DNA from: Massariosphaeria phaeospora
Lineage: Eukaryota; Ascomycota; Dothideomycetes; Pleosporales
Reading direction: 5' to 3'
Length of the DNA stretch: 64,000 nucleotides
Assembly (NCBI GenBank): GCA_011032825.1
Contig: JAADJZ010000034.1
Location: 124,001-188,000 of the forward strand
Positions 44,301 to 54,715 of the stretch are shown here, one piece after another. Both the position numbers and the translations under genes were made by a program. Position 1 is the first letter of the stretch; each line of letters starts with the position of its first letter. The notes under the pieces were generated by a model. It made no database searches. It was not told the DNA's origin and saw only the letters and a program-made list of their open reading frames with translations.

Positions 44301-47228
44301 TATCAAACCTTCTTCCTCTTCCTTTTCATTTGCGTCTAGGAGTTTATTCACATTCCCGTTCATCTGAATACCAAAATGTGATGCACTACCCGTCGCGCTT
44401 CTCATACTGTCTCCCCATAAGAGACTTTCCGTCTTCCAGATATGAATCATTGACGATGTGGGAGGGAGTCTGGAGGTGAACCAATATCCTGGCTGACCCT
44501 TGTACATTCCAGCGCCCTGACCCGGGCCGAAAGATGCATCTATGCCTAAAAATTCATGTATGCTGGCGCTGATCGCTTCTCTGGCTATACCCTCCGCTGG
44601 AACAAACCATTGCGTCATTGGAGGCGATGTTATTGTCACGGCGGGGTCATCGCCTGGGGTAAACCACCGGTTTGCTAGCGATGCTTTGTTCGGGCCAGCA
44701 ACTTCCTGATCGTCTACTTCAAAGACAGATTTTGAGTCCGAGACTTGACTGCTGATCTTCTGTGGAAACTGGGGCCCTACTCCTGGGTCGTCTAATCGAT
44801 AATCCATGTCCTCCTCTTCGTCTGCTGTATCGAGGAAGTCCCCGGCCTTAAATTGGTGCGCACTTGATGTTTTCGTTCGATTTGATCGTCGCAGCCCAGC
44901 TGAACCTCCAACTGCTTCTCTAGTGACGCCTGGAGAAGAAACCTCACCTTTGGCATGGTGTCGTGCATTCGTTTCACAGTCCATCGAGCAGTATGTACGA
45001 CCGACACTAGTCTTTTTGTTGAATAATTCTCGAGGTGTAATGGAATAACGCAACTGGTCGTCCGTGGTACCAGATTGGTCCGGGTTTGATCCCTGGCGGA
45101 GTGCTAGCATCTCTTGAGGCTGGGACTCCGGTTGCGGAGAAAGCCCACGACCACACCACATGCACCGGAAGAGCAGCGTGTCGGCTGTCGCTGAAATTCT
45201 TTCGCGATGATTCGTCTTGGTATTGTCGTGGTTACTGTCTAAGGTACGCCGAGTCGATCGAGGCTCGCATTGCAATCCTTTGGCAGTGCACCGGGAGCAA
45301 GATGGAACCTAAGGTTATCAACAAGAAGCGGTTTAACAGCCAGGAATTCATGAACATACCGTCATGTCGCACTTCGTTTTTGCTTTAGCGCAGATTGTAC
45401 AAGCGATAGCCCGTTGTCGACCAAGGGGTGTAAATTTTCCTGAAGAAAACGATCTTGCAGAGTTATTTAGAGTAGGTTTAGACTCAGGTTCAGACCCAGG
45501 ACCAGGAGACATCGGAGTAGGATCTAACTGTTCCGTGTAGAGCTTGTCAGATTGTTCCAGGATTTCATGGGTGTTGAGGTCCTCATCTCGGATACTATCA
45601 GAAGTGGCTTCAGACTCAGCCTCAGAATTGGCTTCGGAATCAATTCCTCGAGGAAGGGCAGCAAGCGCAATTTCTTCCATATGTCTAGCGAAATGGATGA
45701 GGGTCGCACTCTTGCCGGTACCAGTAGGTTCTAAACATAGCGCGCACTCCCTGCTCTGCCACTCTGGGCCGAAATAGTGGTCAAGCTCTAGATGATTGCT
45801 CCATATCTGCCGGTCGGAGAAAGGTGTGGCACTGAAAGAACAACCGGGATGAAAACACGTATACGGCCGGAGGTCTTTGAACAGATGTTTCCTGGAGAAG
45901 TTTTAGTTATTCGCCCACGAATGGTAGATGTAGCACTTTACCTCCATTCACGATTTGTGACTGCTCTCACTTGCGTACCACAAGCGCAGCACTCAAATGG
46001 TTTCCCGTCTCTAGCTTCCGATGGAAGAGGAGGGACCTGGATTTGTTTACCTCCAGACATGCTTGACATAAACGATATCACTGTTTCAGCGTAGGCAGAC
46101 TGCGCAGGCAAGGATGTACCCAGTCCTGAATCCACAAAATCCGAACCCGCCAGACGTGACTTTGTAGCTAACGATTCCGTTTGCTCCTCTGCTTTTTCTG
46201 TATGAAGTCTCAAATTGGTGTACCTCTCCATTTGCATGCGCTGATAGCGATCCCAGTTGGCTTTTCCAAGACATTCTACTAGGGCTGAACTAGCTTTCGG
46301 ATATTTGGATAGGATGAGATCGGCATAGTAGTCAAAAGCAGCGCGCTTCTCTAGTCGTAGGGTAGACGGCTCTTCGCGTGGGCCCGCATCTGTTGCCGGG
46401 CACTCGAGTGCGCTACTCAAATCTACTAATAGTTGAGTATAAGTCTTCATCTCTTCGACAATCTCAGTGCTATTGCTCCGACCGGACTCGTCTTCTGACA
46501 TTTCAGATTCGCTACCGCTATCGCTGGTGTTTTCGTCAAGCCCAGCCAGAATGCATCGTGCTTGTTCACGTAGAACTTCGAGATCATTGGTTTCCACTAG
46601 GGCGCGTTGCGCCTCAGTAGAATAGGCCAATATAACCATACTTAGTCCTGAATAGGTCAGTCTCCGTTTGTTCTAGCATGAAGATCAAACCTACTTTTTA
46701 TCACTCGACTCATCGCGTTGATAGTTGATAGAGTACGAGAGTAGAGGTCTCTAGACCGTTCTAAGACGCGATCTAATTTCCCGTCTAACGCACTGTGTCC
46801 ATCTGCCCAGAGCTTGAGTGTGGCGCAACTTCGACGTAGCATATTCTTATCCCTTGGGGAGAGGGACTGCGTGTGCGTAATCTCGCGCAAGAGAGCGGAG
46901 AAAAGATCGAGAGAACTCCGGAGAAGTCGTGCGATAATACCAGCGTCTTCGAGGTAGACTTCCGAGGTGGCTGTATCCCGCCATACATCAATCATCATCA
47001 TGGGGTCATGTTGATTTGATGGCAGCAGTGCAGGGCCTAACCCGGCGGCCATTGCCGTGCGGTCTTCGTTGTTCGCTGAAGGCGTCAGTATGGTCCAAAA
47101 CACGCATACCAAAGAACGCAGATACCCAAAGATGTCGAGAATGAAGAGTTGTGGTTTGCAAAGCCCCGAGGATCGTCGTTACAGCCTTGTGGGTTCGAGT
47201 GACCACTAGAGCCACTGACTTCCGCCAT
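41397..47228 (-). CDS. Giant multi-zinc-finger regulator: three Zn(II)2Cys6 clusters plus C2H2 fingers
   Basis: Five exons: 47228-47126, 47075-46695, 46647-45942, 45891-45360 and 45308-41397; about 1,877 aa. All four introns are 47-51 nt with good donors, branch sites and acceptors. Exons 4 and 5 join to complete a Zn2Cys6 cluster (Cys561, 564, 571, 578, 581 and 588), which proves the join. Order: helical N-terminus (1-160); acidic Ser stretch (about 200); FECCACG...YTCFHPGCSF C2H2-like array (about 377-450); cluster 1 (561-588); possible extra Cys pair set (623-685); C2H2 at about 921-945; coiled coil (about 1085-1125); cluster 2 (1211-1237, ACFSCRARHLKC); Gln-rich region (about 1345-1415); paired C2H2 (1476-1529); cluster 3 (1574-1601, ACDSCRERKLRC); leucine-rich helix; C-terminal C2H2 pair (1768-1817). 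Probably a nuclear DNA-binding regulator. No middle homology region of ordinary Zn2Cys6 activators is evident. Confidence 0.85.
42750..42960 (-). repeat. CAG/CAA-type trinucleotide-rich tract encoding a poly-Gln region
   Basis: The plus strand shows runs of TTGCTG, GTTGTTG and CTTGCTGTG. On the coding strand they give blocks such as QQQQQQ, QAQQAQQAQ and REQQQIQQQQ. Such tracts vary in length between strains. Confidence 0.7.
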
Positions 47229-47480
47229 GGTAGGGTATCAACGAACCGGTAATATCACAAAGGGTCGCATTCAATGTCAGACGTCTAGTGGGAGATCGCG
47301 GAAAAGGTTGTGCGCAGTTCCTGGCAGCGGAATACGAAGCTTGAGTCCTAAGCTGGGCGATACGATGCGGGGGCAGTGCATGCGGCTGACGCGAGGCGCA
47401 AGCTATCGCAGGCATCACAACCGTATATCATTGACGCGATTTCCTGGGCTTGAGACTTTTGGTTACCGCCCATCTTGATA
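47229..47480. promoter_or_regulatory. Short shared promoter between zinc regulator and DUF7580 gene
   Basis: Only 252 bp separate the two divergent start codons (47228 on minus, 47481 on plus), so both genes must share promoter DNA. It includes CGG-type half sites such as CCGGTAAT and GCGGGGG, but I cannot define an operator. Confidence 0.5.
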
Positions 47481-49490
47481 ATGTCTGGGCTCGAGGTCCC
47501 TAGTTTGGTCTTCGGTGTCCTCCCTCTTGTGATCGAAGCCGTGAAGGCCTACTCCACTGTCTCAGCTAGCTTTCACACATTCAGGCACTACTCCAAAGAG
47601 GTCAAGACGATACACAGGCAACTCAAAGTCCATCATGGCATATTTCTCAACGAATGCCGACTGCTGCTCCGTCTTGTCGAGGACGAGAAGGGCGTCGAGG
47701 AGATGCTTGACGACACGAACGACCAGCGGTGGACTAGCAAAAAGCTGAATGACAAATTGAACGGGTTTCTGAAGGAAAGTTTCGAGCTGTGTTTGAGTAT
47801 CATTGAAGCATCGAAAGAAACGGTCGATGAGATGGATGAGGAGATGTCAAAGTTCGATGTTTTGACGGCGCAGAAAGACAAGGTCCGTGGACGTGCACCA
47901 CACTAGATCAACCAAACCCTCTTGTCTCCACCTTATCGCTAACACCACAATCAAGGATGAATCCATCAAAGCTACTATCCGACGTTTGCGCAACGCCGTA
48001 AGAATTACTTTTGACAAGTCCAAGTACGAGCAGAGCCTGGCAAATCTTCGAGATCGCAATTTTGAACTCTCCACGCTACGCGCACACATCGGTGCCTTTC
48101 AGCCGAAGACATGCTCAGACCTCTCCTGTGTAGGAGGTAAAGCTTTGCCATCCCGCATTGATGCGATAAAAAGCACTTCACAAAAGCTCCACGAAGCTCT
48201 GGCTGGAGCGTGGTGTTGCGGCGACCTCAAGCACGGCGGCCATTATGCCAAATTGTGTCTGGATGCTGAAGTGCAGAATGAAGTGCGATTAGATCTTGCC
48301 ATATCATGCCAGGAAACTTGCCAGACGCCCAATGAAAGGTAAAATTCCAAGAGAACACAGATAATGTTCCCATCTAACCGGGTTGCAGATCGATACCTGA
48401 ACCCCCAATCTGGCTCTATGTGCAGTCTGTCAGTATCGAGACGACCGCATATGTGGATGTCACGCATACTGCCACTCCGAACTCGAAGAGGAAAGCCATG
48501 ATCGACGAACCCGCGATTGCTACTGAGGCGCAAAAGAATAATACTTCTTCTGGCCTAGCACAGCTTGTTGCATGCAAGAAGAAGAAGAAACCAAGAAAGC
48601 AAGTCCGATTCTCTACTCCGGATCACGAAGATACTGTTGCATATATCGGGAAATCCATAGACGAGGTCTCTGTTGCGATTGCAACAACTGTTGCACAACA
48701 AACGACCTCTTCGATTGACCTTTGCAAAACGAAGAATATATGCCATTACCTGAAGCAGAACCTCCAAATCTGCGGCAAATCCCTCAACAGGCATTGTGTC
48801 GGCTATCTGGAGTCGCCCATGATGTACAGACATATTTTCTACCTCCAGGAGAAAGAGATCCCCACGAATCTGAAACAGAAGGATCCTGCACAAACGTTAA
48901 TCTTCTCGATTTGCGATGTTTTGGGGCAAGGAGTAGACGATACGATGACTGTAGTCGATCAGCTGAAGCTTGCTCATAAGGCTGCACTGGCCACTCTGCA
49001 ATTTAATGGTACACCTTGGCTTTCGCAACGATGGCGTCTTAGGGATTTGAGCTACTTCGGGACTTCGATTATCTTTAACGAAGAGTCACTCAAGACACTG
49101 CATCTCAGTTCGCAAATCGCCTCCACTACCATTCCCGCCATGACCGCTATGGAAGGCGTTGAAGGCGCTGTGGAGGAAGTCTCTGAAGAGGAGTACTTCG
49201 GAATCAACAACACCACACTCTTTTTCCTTGGCGTAGCACTCCTCGAGATAGCCCACTGGAAGTCGCTCGAAAACCTAAAACTGCCCAAGGACCCGAACGA
49301 AATATTAACGGCTCGACGGCTTGCTTCACGGCCCACTCCACTAGGACCCAAGTACCAGGAGATTGCTCGAAAATGTCTTCAGTGCAATTTTGGCTTCGGG
49401 ACAGATCTCAATAAGAAGGAGCTGCAAGCTGCCGTTTACGGAGATGTGGTCTGTCAACTCGAGCGGATGATCGAAAGCTTGTCCATCTGA
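47481..49490 (+). CDS. DUF7580 protein (fungal, degenerate kinase-like C-terminus)
   Basis: Exons 47481-47882, 47956-48338 and 48389-49490; introns of 73 nt (GTCCGT, GCTAAC, TCAAG) and 50 nt (GTAAAA, TTGCAG); 628 aa. The N-terminus (MSGLEVPSLVFGVLPLVIEAVKAY) is the usual hydrophobic start of DUF7580 proteins, reminiscent of the HeLo/SesA-type N-terminal helices seen in fungal immune-like proteins. Residues about 30-135 are amphipathic helices with LLLRLVEDEKG. The C-terminal third ends with LFFLGVALLEIAHWKSLE and GPKYQEIARKCLQCNFGFG, the family's degenerate kinase-like end. No catalytic Lys/Asp motif of protein kinases can be seen, so activity is unlikely. A basic run KKKKKPRKQVRF near the middle could be a nuclear localisation signal. 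Function unknown. Confidence 0.78.
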
Positions 49491-51089
49491 GATCGCGCAA
49501 GGCTGGACATGGGCAAAAGCAACAAGCTTTTCGAGGATGACTCCACGTTCGACTCGGCGTCATAGGTAACTCAGAGGTCTATGAACTGAATACAGACTGC
49601 ATCGCGACTAGCCTCTGACGACTTCCAATTTCGCATGGACTTCCATCTAACGATTTGGATACTTACTTCGCTACGCCAAAACATTCATTTACAAGCCAGG
49701 AAATGAGGTGATGGACAGATGAGGCTAGAGTTCTAGACGGGAATCTGGCCCACGGTGTATTCTACATAACGTAGGCAGAGATGCTAGCCACGACAAGCTC
49801 GACAGCATTATCACTCTACCATCGGGCGATTGAGCCTCTTAGGACTTGCGGTATCTAGAAGTGCTAACAGGCTGTTATACCCCGGGGAACTATAAGGGCA
49901 GACAATTGGCGCAAAAGCACGCGGGGTATATGTATGAATGGCGGAGATTTTAGAGACAGGGCTGTTCTGGAAAACCCCCAAATGAAGGCGAAATCGTACA
50001 TGATGATTCGCCAGGCCAGATGGATAACAAGAACTGTGTGATAGAAAGACTCTAATTGACGGTTCTAGTAATCGAGCCACACAACATCTTGCAAGATGGC
50101 AGATGCTGCGAAAGTGGCGCAACGGGTGCCTGACGACGCACGGTCCATAACGGGTACTCAACTCACTCCGTCGGTTGACCGAGAATGAAAACGACCATCA
50201 CTCTGCGGTATAGCATCTAGGAAGACATGAACCAGGTGCAAAGAGAACATATAATCCCATATAACCCAGAGCAGTAGGGACCTGAAATCTTTCACGTTTT
50301 CTTGCTTGACAGCTGGATGTGCAGGCGGGGGCTGTAGATTTACATTAGGACAGCTTATGTAAACATACGCTAGCAAGACCTCTGAGCAAGCAGTCGATCA
50401 GGACGACCACTCCAGACCTCATACACCACGATAGATATGGGGCTGAAGATCCTCAGGGTGAATCAAGGTGCCGATTGAACGACTTTCCAGGCAAAAAGAG
50501 AAGTAAATATCCATGATGGGAGAAGAAGAGGTCGGGACATATGGGCGACGACGAGGTCGACGATAAGGGAAATCCAAAACCAGATGCATCGACGCTTCAG
50601 AGGTTCCTCAAGCATTCTGAGGCATCGAGGGGTCCTGAAATGCTGCTTTACGTGGGAGTGCGGTCCATATGCTGAGGCCGCCCATGGTCGAGTCTTGACC
50701 GATCTCCCCAACGACACCAAATGGGACGGACACCGTGTAAGTCATGCACGGCTGACTTGTACGGGGACATTTCGAGCATTCGATGGAAGGATGGCGGGCT
50801 GGGTCGATTGGACGTATTGGTAGGCGCCTTGATGGGGTGTGGCCAGGGCAGATGCCCCCCGATGTGTCGGGGTCACCCTCTTGGCATCCGCCGCCCATAA
50901 AGCATCCGCACCGCCCACCTCTCCTGCTCGTCTCTTACTCCCCACTCCACCTCCCACACTTTTCATCACCCAACCTCGCACACCCATCTCCAATCATTCG
51001 GAACACCATCGCCAAGCATTGCAACATCCATTAAGAGTTTTCTTTGGACTTTTTCACTGTGTCTGCCACTCGGTTCCCAGCTCTTCACC
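49491..51089. other. Long intergenic region
   Basis: I see no gene in about 1.6 kb. The last 250 bases are the promoter of the next gene: an interrupted palindrome CCCCGA-N4-TCGGGG lies at 50857-50872, and the stretch from about 50930 to 51000 is strongly pyrimidine-rich. Confidence 0.45.
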
Positions 51090-51644
51090 ATGTCGTCGTC
51101 GTGCTCTACGCCTACGTCTTCGAACTCGTTTTCTCAGTATAGCAGCAACTCTTCGCAGTATCGGAAAGTCGAATATCACGATGGAATGATTATTCGCATC
51201 GCCGAATCTCGTCGTCGGTCTCACGTGACCCTCTCACGAACCCTTTCGACATCAAGTCGTCGCAGTCAATACACAGACACTTCGATAGATTATTCAAGGT
51301 CAACGAGATCCGATCCAACGGGACCTTATGACCAATCACATTCCTCTTTTTCGACGACTAGCCCGGCATCGCTGTCGTACTTGACTTCCGTTCCTCACTC
51401 TTCTTCAAGACGTCGAGCAAAGGCAGTCATCATTCAGGCGTCCACCTCGGAAGAGCCGAAGTCCAAAGAGGCGTACCCGTACTTCGACGCCTCAAGCATG
51501 CTCACGCCACCTCCTACGCCTAGGATCGAACGGTTATCGACGCCTGAGCTTCCTGATCTCGATGAAACACTATTTTGTGATTGCTGCGCGAGCCATGATT
51601 TGAAATCTTGTGCCTCTTGTGGACGTGAGCTTTTTAGGCGATAG
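51090..51644 (+). CDS. Small Ser-rich protein with C-terminal Cys motif
   Basis: Single-exon frame of 184 residues with a good start context. The first 115 residues are dominated by Ser, with Arg, Thr and Tyr, and are probably disordered (SSNSFSQYSSNSSQY). Residues about 135-160 hold MLTPPPTPRIERLSTPELP. The extreme C-terminus has CDCC-x6-CASC (two Cys pairs separated by six residues), which could bind one metal ion. No signal peptide or membrane segment. The SP/TP motifs would be phosphorylation targets if exposed. No family recognised. Confidence 0.62.
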   Translation: MSSSCSTPTSSNSFSQYSSNSSQYRKVEYHDGMIIRIAESRRRSHVTLSRTLSTSSRRSQYTDTSIDYSRSTRSDPTGPYDQSHSSFSTTSPASLSYLTSVPHSSSRRRAKAVIIQASTSEEPKSKEAYPYFDASSMLTPPPTPRIERLSTPELPDLDETLFCDCCASHDLKSCASCGRELFRR

Positions 51645-51998
51645 GTTGCCTGATTTCATTGCTGTTTTCATATTTTTTCTCTTAGCGCAATGAGAATCGG
51701 CTGTCTCTTGATTTTGTGTGTGTTTCTTTATGACGAGTATGGGTGTGATGAAGTCTCTCGTTGTAAAGACGTAGCCCTGTGTACGTGTTTGATATTATGA
51801 GCTTGAGCGCAGTATCGGCTTTAGCTTCTCGTTTTCGTAGGGTTCTTAGATGGTCTGGGGGGTTCAATGTAGCGTAATAGGGTTCATACTGCCAATATAC
51901 CGATGCAGACTTTTCTATGCGCCTACCAGAATATGAACTGCATGATCTTAAATCATGATAGACAAGAGGGCGAGCTTGGTAGGTGCGTTTGTCCTGAT
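51645..51998. other. 3' intergenic spacer between convergent genes
   Basis: It contains the 3' ends of the Ser-rich gene and of the GatC-like gene. I see nothing else. Confidence 0.45.
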
Positions 51999-52634
51999 TT
52001 ACTCCACAGGCCGCTCGCTCTCCACGACAAAGAACTTTCCAGCTTTCCGCTCAGCAGAACCGAGAACAGCCCAGTTTTCTACATCTGTAGCGTCGACTGA
52101 GTCCGTGTTCCTCTGTATGCGCTTGTGATGTTTCCCAACAACCTTCTCTTGCGCAAAAGCCTCCGTGAGAGTCTCCATTGTGATCTTGTGTTCTTTCTCC
52201 GCGGCCCGTGTCTCGTCCCTGATGGCGCGTAAAGGCTCGACACCTGTAGTATCTACCTGTTGTATCTCGCCCACGAAGTGTAACTGTGCTGAAAGCGTGT
52301 CGAGCATCTTCTTCTCGTCTTCGGGAGACGAGGGAGGAGGGAGGGCAGATAAGCGAAGGAGATGGTGGAGCTGCTGCGAAGATATTTTGGGAGTGTCGGT
52401 TGCTCCAGCTTTAGGCGGTAGCAGAGACTCCACGGACCAGGTTGGGTTCGCAAGCAACCTCTCGACTAATTCACCCGTTTCGTCCTCTTGCCCAGGGTTA
52501 TGTTTGTTCTTTCGCCACTTAATGATCCGCGTTCTTTTTATACATAGAGCCGACGTAGTATGTAACTGGGCGTGCGGGTATTGAACCGGCGCGGGTAGCG
52601 ATCTTGCGAGAAGGAAAGCGCGTGTCAAAGCCAT
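51999..52634 (-). CDS. Mitochondrial glutamyl-tRNA(Gln) amidotransferase subunit (GatC/Gta3-like)
   Basis: Intronless frame of 211 residues from the ATG at 52634. The N-terminus (MALTRAFLLARSLPAPVQ) is a typical mitochondrial targeting sequence. The middle follows fungal Gta3/GatC proteins: LANPTWSVESLLPP, then ISSQQLHHLLRLSALPPP (the GatC helix), HFVGEIQQVDTTGVEPL and AIRDET. GatC wraps and stabilises the GatA-GatB pair, which converts Glu-tRNA(Gln) to Gln-tRNA(Gln) in mitochondria. The GatA and GatB genes are not in this window. The tail ends KFFVVESERPVE, as seen in several fungal homologues. It is divergent from SEC17. Confidence 0.83.
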   Translation of the reverse strand: MALTRAFLLARSLPAPVQYPHAQLHTTSALCIKRTRIIKWRKNKHNPGQEDETGELVERLLANPTWSVESLLPPKAGATDTPKISSQQLHHLLRLSALPPPSSPEDEKKMLDTLSAQLHFVGEIQQVDTTGVEPLRAIRDETRAAEKEHKITMETLTEAFAQEKVVGKHHKRIQRNTDSVDATDVENWAVLGSAERKAGKFFVVESERPVE

Positions 52635-53032
52635 GATAAACTACGCAGGAATACGCAAAGCAAGCTAGAGATTTGTGGTAAGCGCACAGCGCGTGGGGTA
52701 CGTAGTGGCTCGAGTAGAGGCTCCGGTCTCGATTCGGGTGGTGAGTTCGATGTGACGAGGATAGCTGCAGTTTCCTTGCAGTGGTCGTGAATAGTGTGTA
52801 GTCAAGCTTTGAGATTATGTAACTTCCGCTAGCGTCATTGCGGTGGTGCCGAGCTTGACCCATCAGCGCGCGCACAGGCCAGCTGCGGTCGTCATCTCTA
52901 GGTTGAAGACAGCCACCTGTCGCGGCGAAACCACGGAACCTCCACACTTGAAGCACGTAACACCTATTATTTACACGTCTACTCCTACAACCAAGGCAAA
53001 TCGTTTCAGATTATCCGAGGGTAATCGCAAAT
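52635..53032. other. Divergent promoter (GatC-like / SEC17)
   Basis: About 400 bp between two divergent start codons; no gene. Confidence 0.45.
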
Positions 53033-54394
53033 ATGGCTGGAGATCCACGAGCGCTCCTTCGACAGGTGGGGACCTCTGAAACACAGCCACAAAGCCGATA
53101 TCAAGATGCTGATAGTTGGATGTAGGCAGAGTCCTCCTTCCAGAAGGCTTCAGGCGGATTTAGCTTCTTTGGTGGCCGTCAGGACAAATGTGCGATCAGT
53201 TCCGATCCTTGAACTGAGGCGTGACTAACCTAGGCGATAGATGAGGCAGCAGCAGATCAGTTTATCGCGGCTGCGAATGCGTTCCGGATGCAGAAACTGG
53301 GTAGGCCGACTTGCCAGAATAGTCCAAGCACTTGTAGTTTATTGATCTCCCCATAGGCAAAGAAGCCGGCCAGGCCTTCGAGCGAGCAGCTTCAGTGCAA
53401 CGCCAACAGCTCAACGAGCCGGATGACGAAGCAAACACACTGACAGAAGCCTACAGTAAGACTGGCTCATTCTTTCACCTATCATGTGAGACTAATTCCA
53501 TTTCAAGAGGCATACCGGAAGGACGATCCCGAAGCCGCAGCACGGTGTCTAGACAAAGCTATCGCGCACTACTGCGCCAAAGGCAACTTCCGCCGCGCCG
53601 CCACTCACAAGCAAAACCTCGCCGAGCTCTACGAAGTTGAGCTCGGTGACAACAGCCGAGCAGCAGCCGCATACGAGGAGGCTGCCGGCTGGTACGAAAG
53701 CGTATGTCCCATCATCTTTAACCTACACGATCCTCTAAATGACCTCCCATGTTTATTCACAAGCTAACTCATCACTAGGACAACGCTGAAGTAAAGCTCC
53801 AACCTTCTAAGTTTTTGGCTAAATCTAACCCTTCGATCCAGGCTCTCGCCAACAAACTCTGGCTCAAGACCGCCGACCTTTTCGCTCTAGAGGGCAAAGA
53901 CTGTAATTCACATTCCCCCTTCCCCTTCCCCATTATATATCCTCTTCCCTCCTTTACTAACCATAATCCCAGACTACAAGCCCATCGAGCTCTACGAAAA
54001 AGTCGCCCGCTCCTCCATCAACAACAACCTCATGCGCTGGTCGGTAAAAGAGTACCTCCTCAGAGCCGGCATCTGCCAGCTCTGCACGGGCGACCAAGTC
54101 GGCGTCAGCACCGCGCTCGACAAGTATCGAGATCTAGATCCGTCTTTCACGCAGCAGCGTGAGCATCAGTTGCTTACTGACTTGGCCGCTGCGGTGGACG
54201 AAGGCGATCAGGAGATGTTTGCTGATAAGGTAGGTTGATGTGTATATGTCGTGTTTGGTGAGCTGAATATCATCTGCTGACACCCTCTGTAGCTTTTCCA
54301 GTATGATCAGTTGAGTAAGTTGGACAAGTGGAAGACGACGCTGTTGCTGAGGGTTAAGAATACGATTGAGGAGAAGGGAGAGGACTTTTCTTAG
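53033..54394 (+). CDS. sec17: Alpha-SNAP, Sec17 vesicle-fusion adaptor
   Basis: Nine exons: 53033-53065, 53126-53189, 53241-53300, 53357-53455, 53508-53701, 53778-53789, 53842-53902, 53973-54229 and 54293-54394; 293 aa, as expected for Sec17. The frame holds across every junction. The sixth exon is only 12 nt (Asp-Asn-Ala-Glu). Family blocks: [21 protein letters not shown] near the N-terminus, tetratricopeptide-like helices ([31 protein letters not shown]), then [23 protein letters not shown], and the conserved C-terminus [22 protein letters not shown], which stimulates the Sec18/NSF ATPase. It couples SNARE complexes to Sec18 for disassembly after membrane fusion. Intron size is otherwise ordinary. 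No anomaly beyond the very small exon. Confidence 0.92.
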
Positions 54395-54715
54395 ACTTTT
54401 GACTCGACGAATTCGGCGGAGGGTGTTCAATTTATGTTTGAGGCGCCCTAGATGCAAAGGGTGGTGAGTAGCAGTTATTCAATGAGTGTATGTTTTCGTA
54501 AGTGAGGTACGATCCGCAAGCTTTTCATAGAGGTGGGTTTACATCACGACAGCACGGCTTGATACGACATTCATTGATACATCGTGTTACGGTCACGGTG
54601 CCCTATTTATCCGTGCGTGTGCTTATTCCCATCTAACACATCACAGTGAGTTGTGACGCCTGTGCAGGTCAAGTTCCAGTGTACCCATTGTCCCCAACTA
54701 GTCACAAAATCGCCC
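54395..54715. other. Convergent 3' spacer (SEC17 / TMCO4-type gene)
   Basis: About 320 bp of shared 3' flank; no gene. Confidence 0.4.

Noticed and set aside
47006..47215. Alternative splice of the zinc regulator using the GTATGC donor at about 47109
   Set aside because: It would give a 34-nt intron and a frame that stops soon after; the GTATCT donor at 47125 gives a 50-nt intron and continues the protein.
52560..52600. tRNA B-box-like GGTTCAATACC on the minus strand
   Set aside because: It is inside the GatC-like coding sequence, has no cloverleaf partner arms that I can pair, and no A-box at the right distance.
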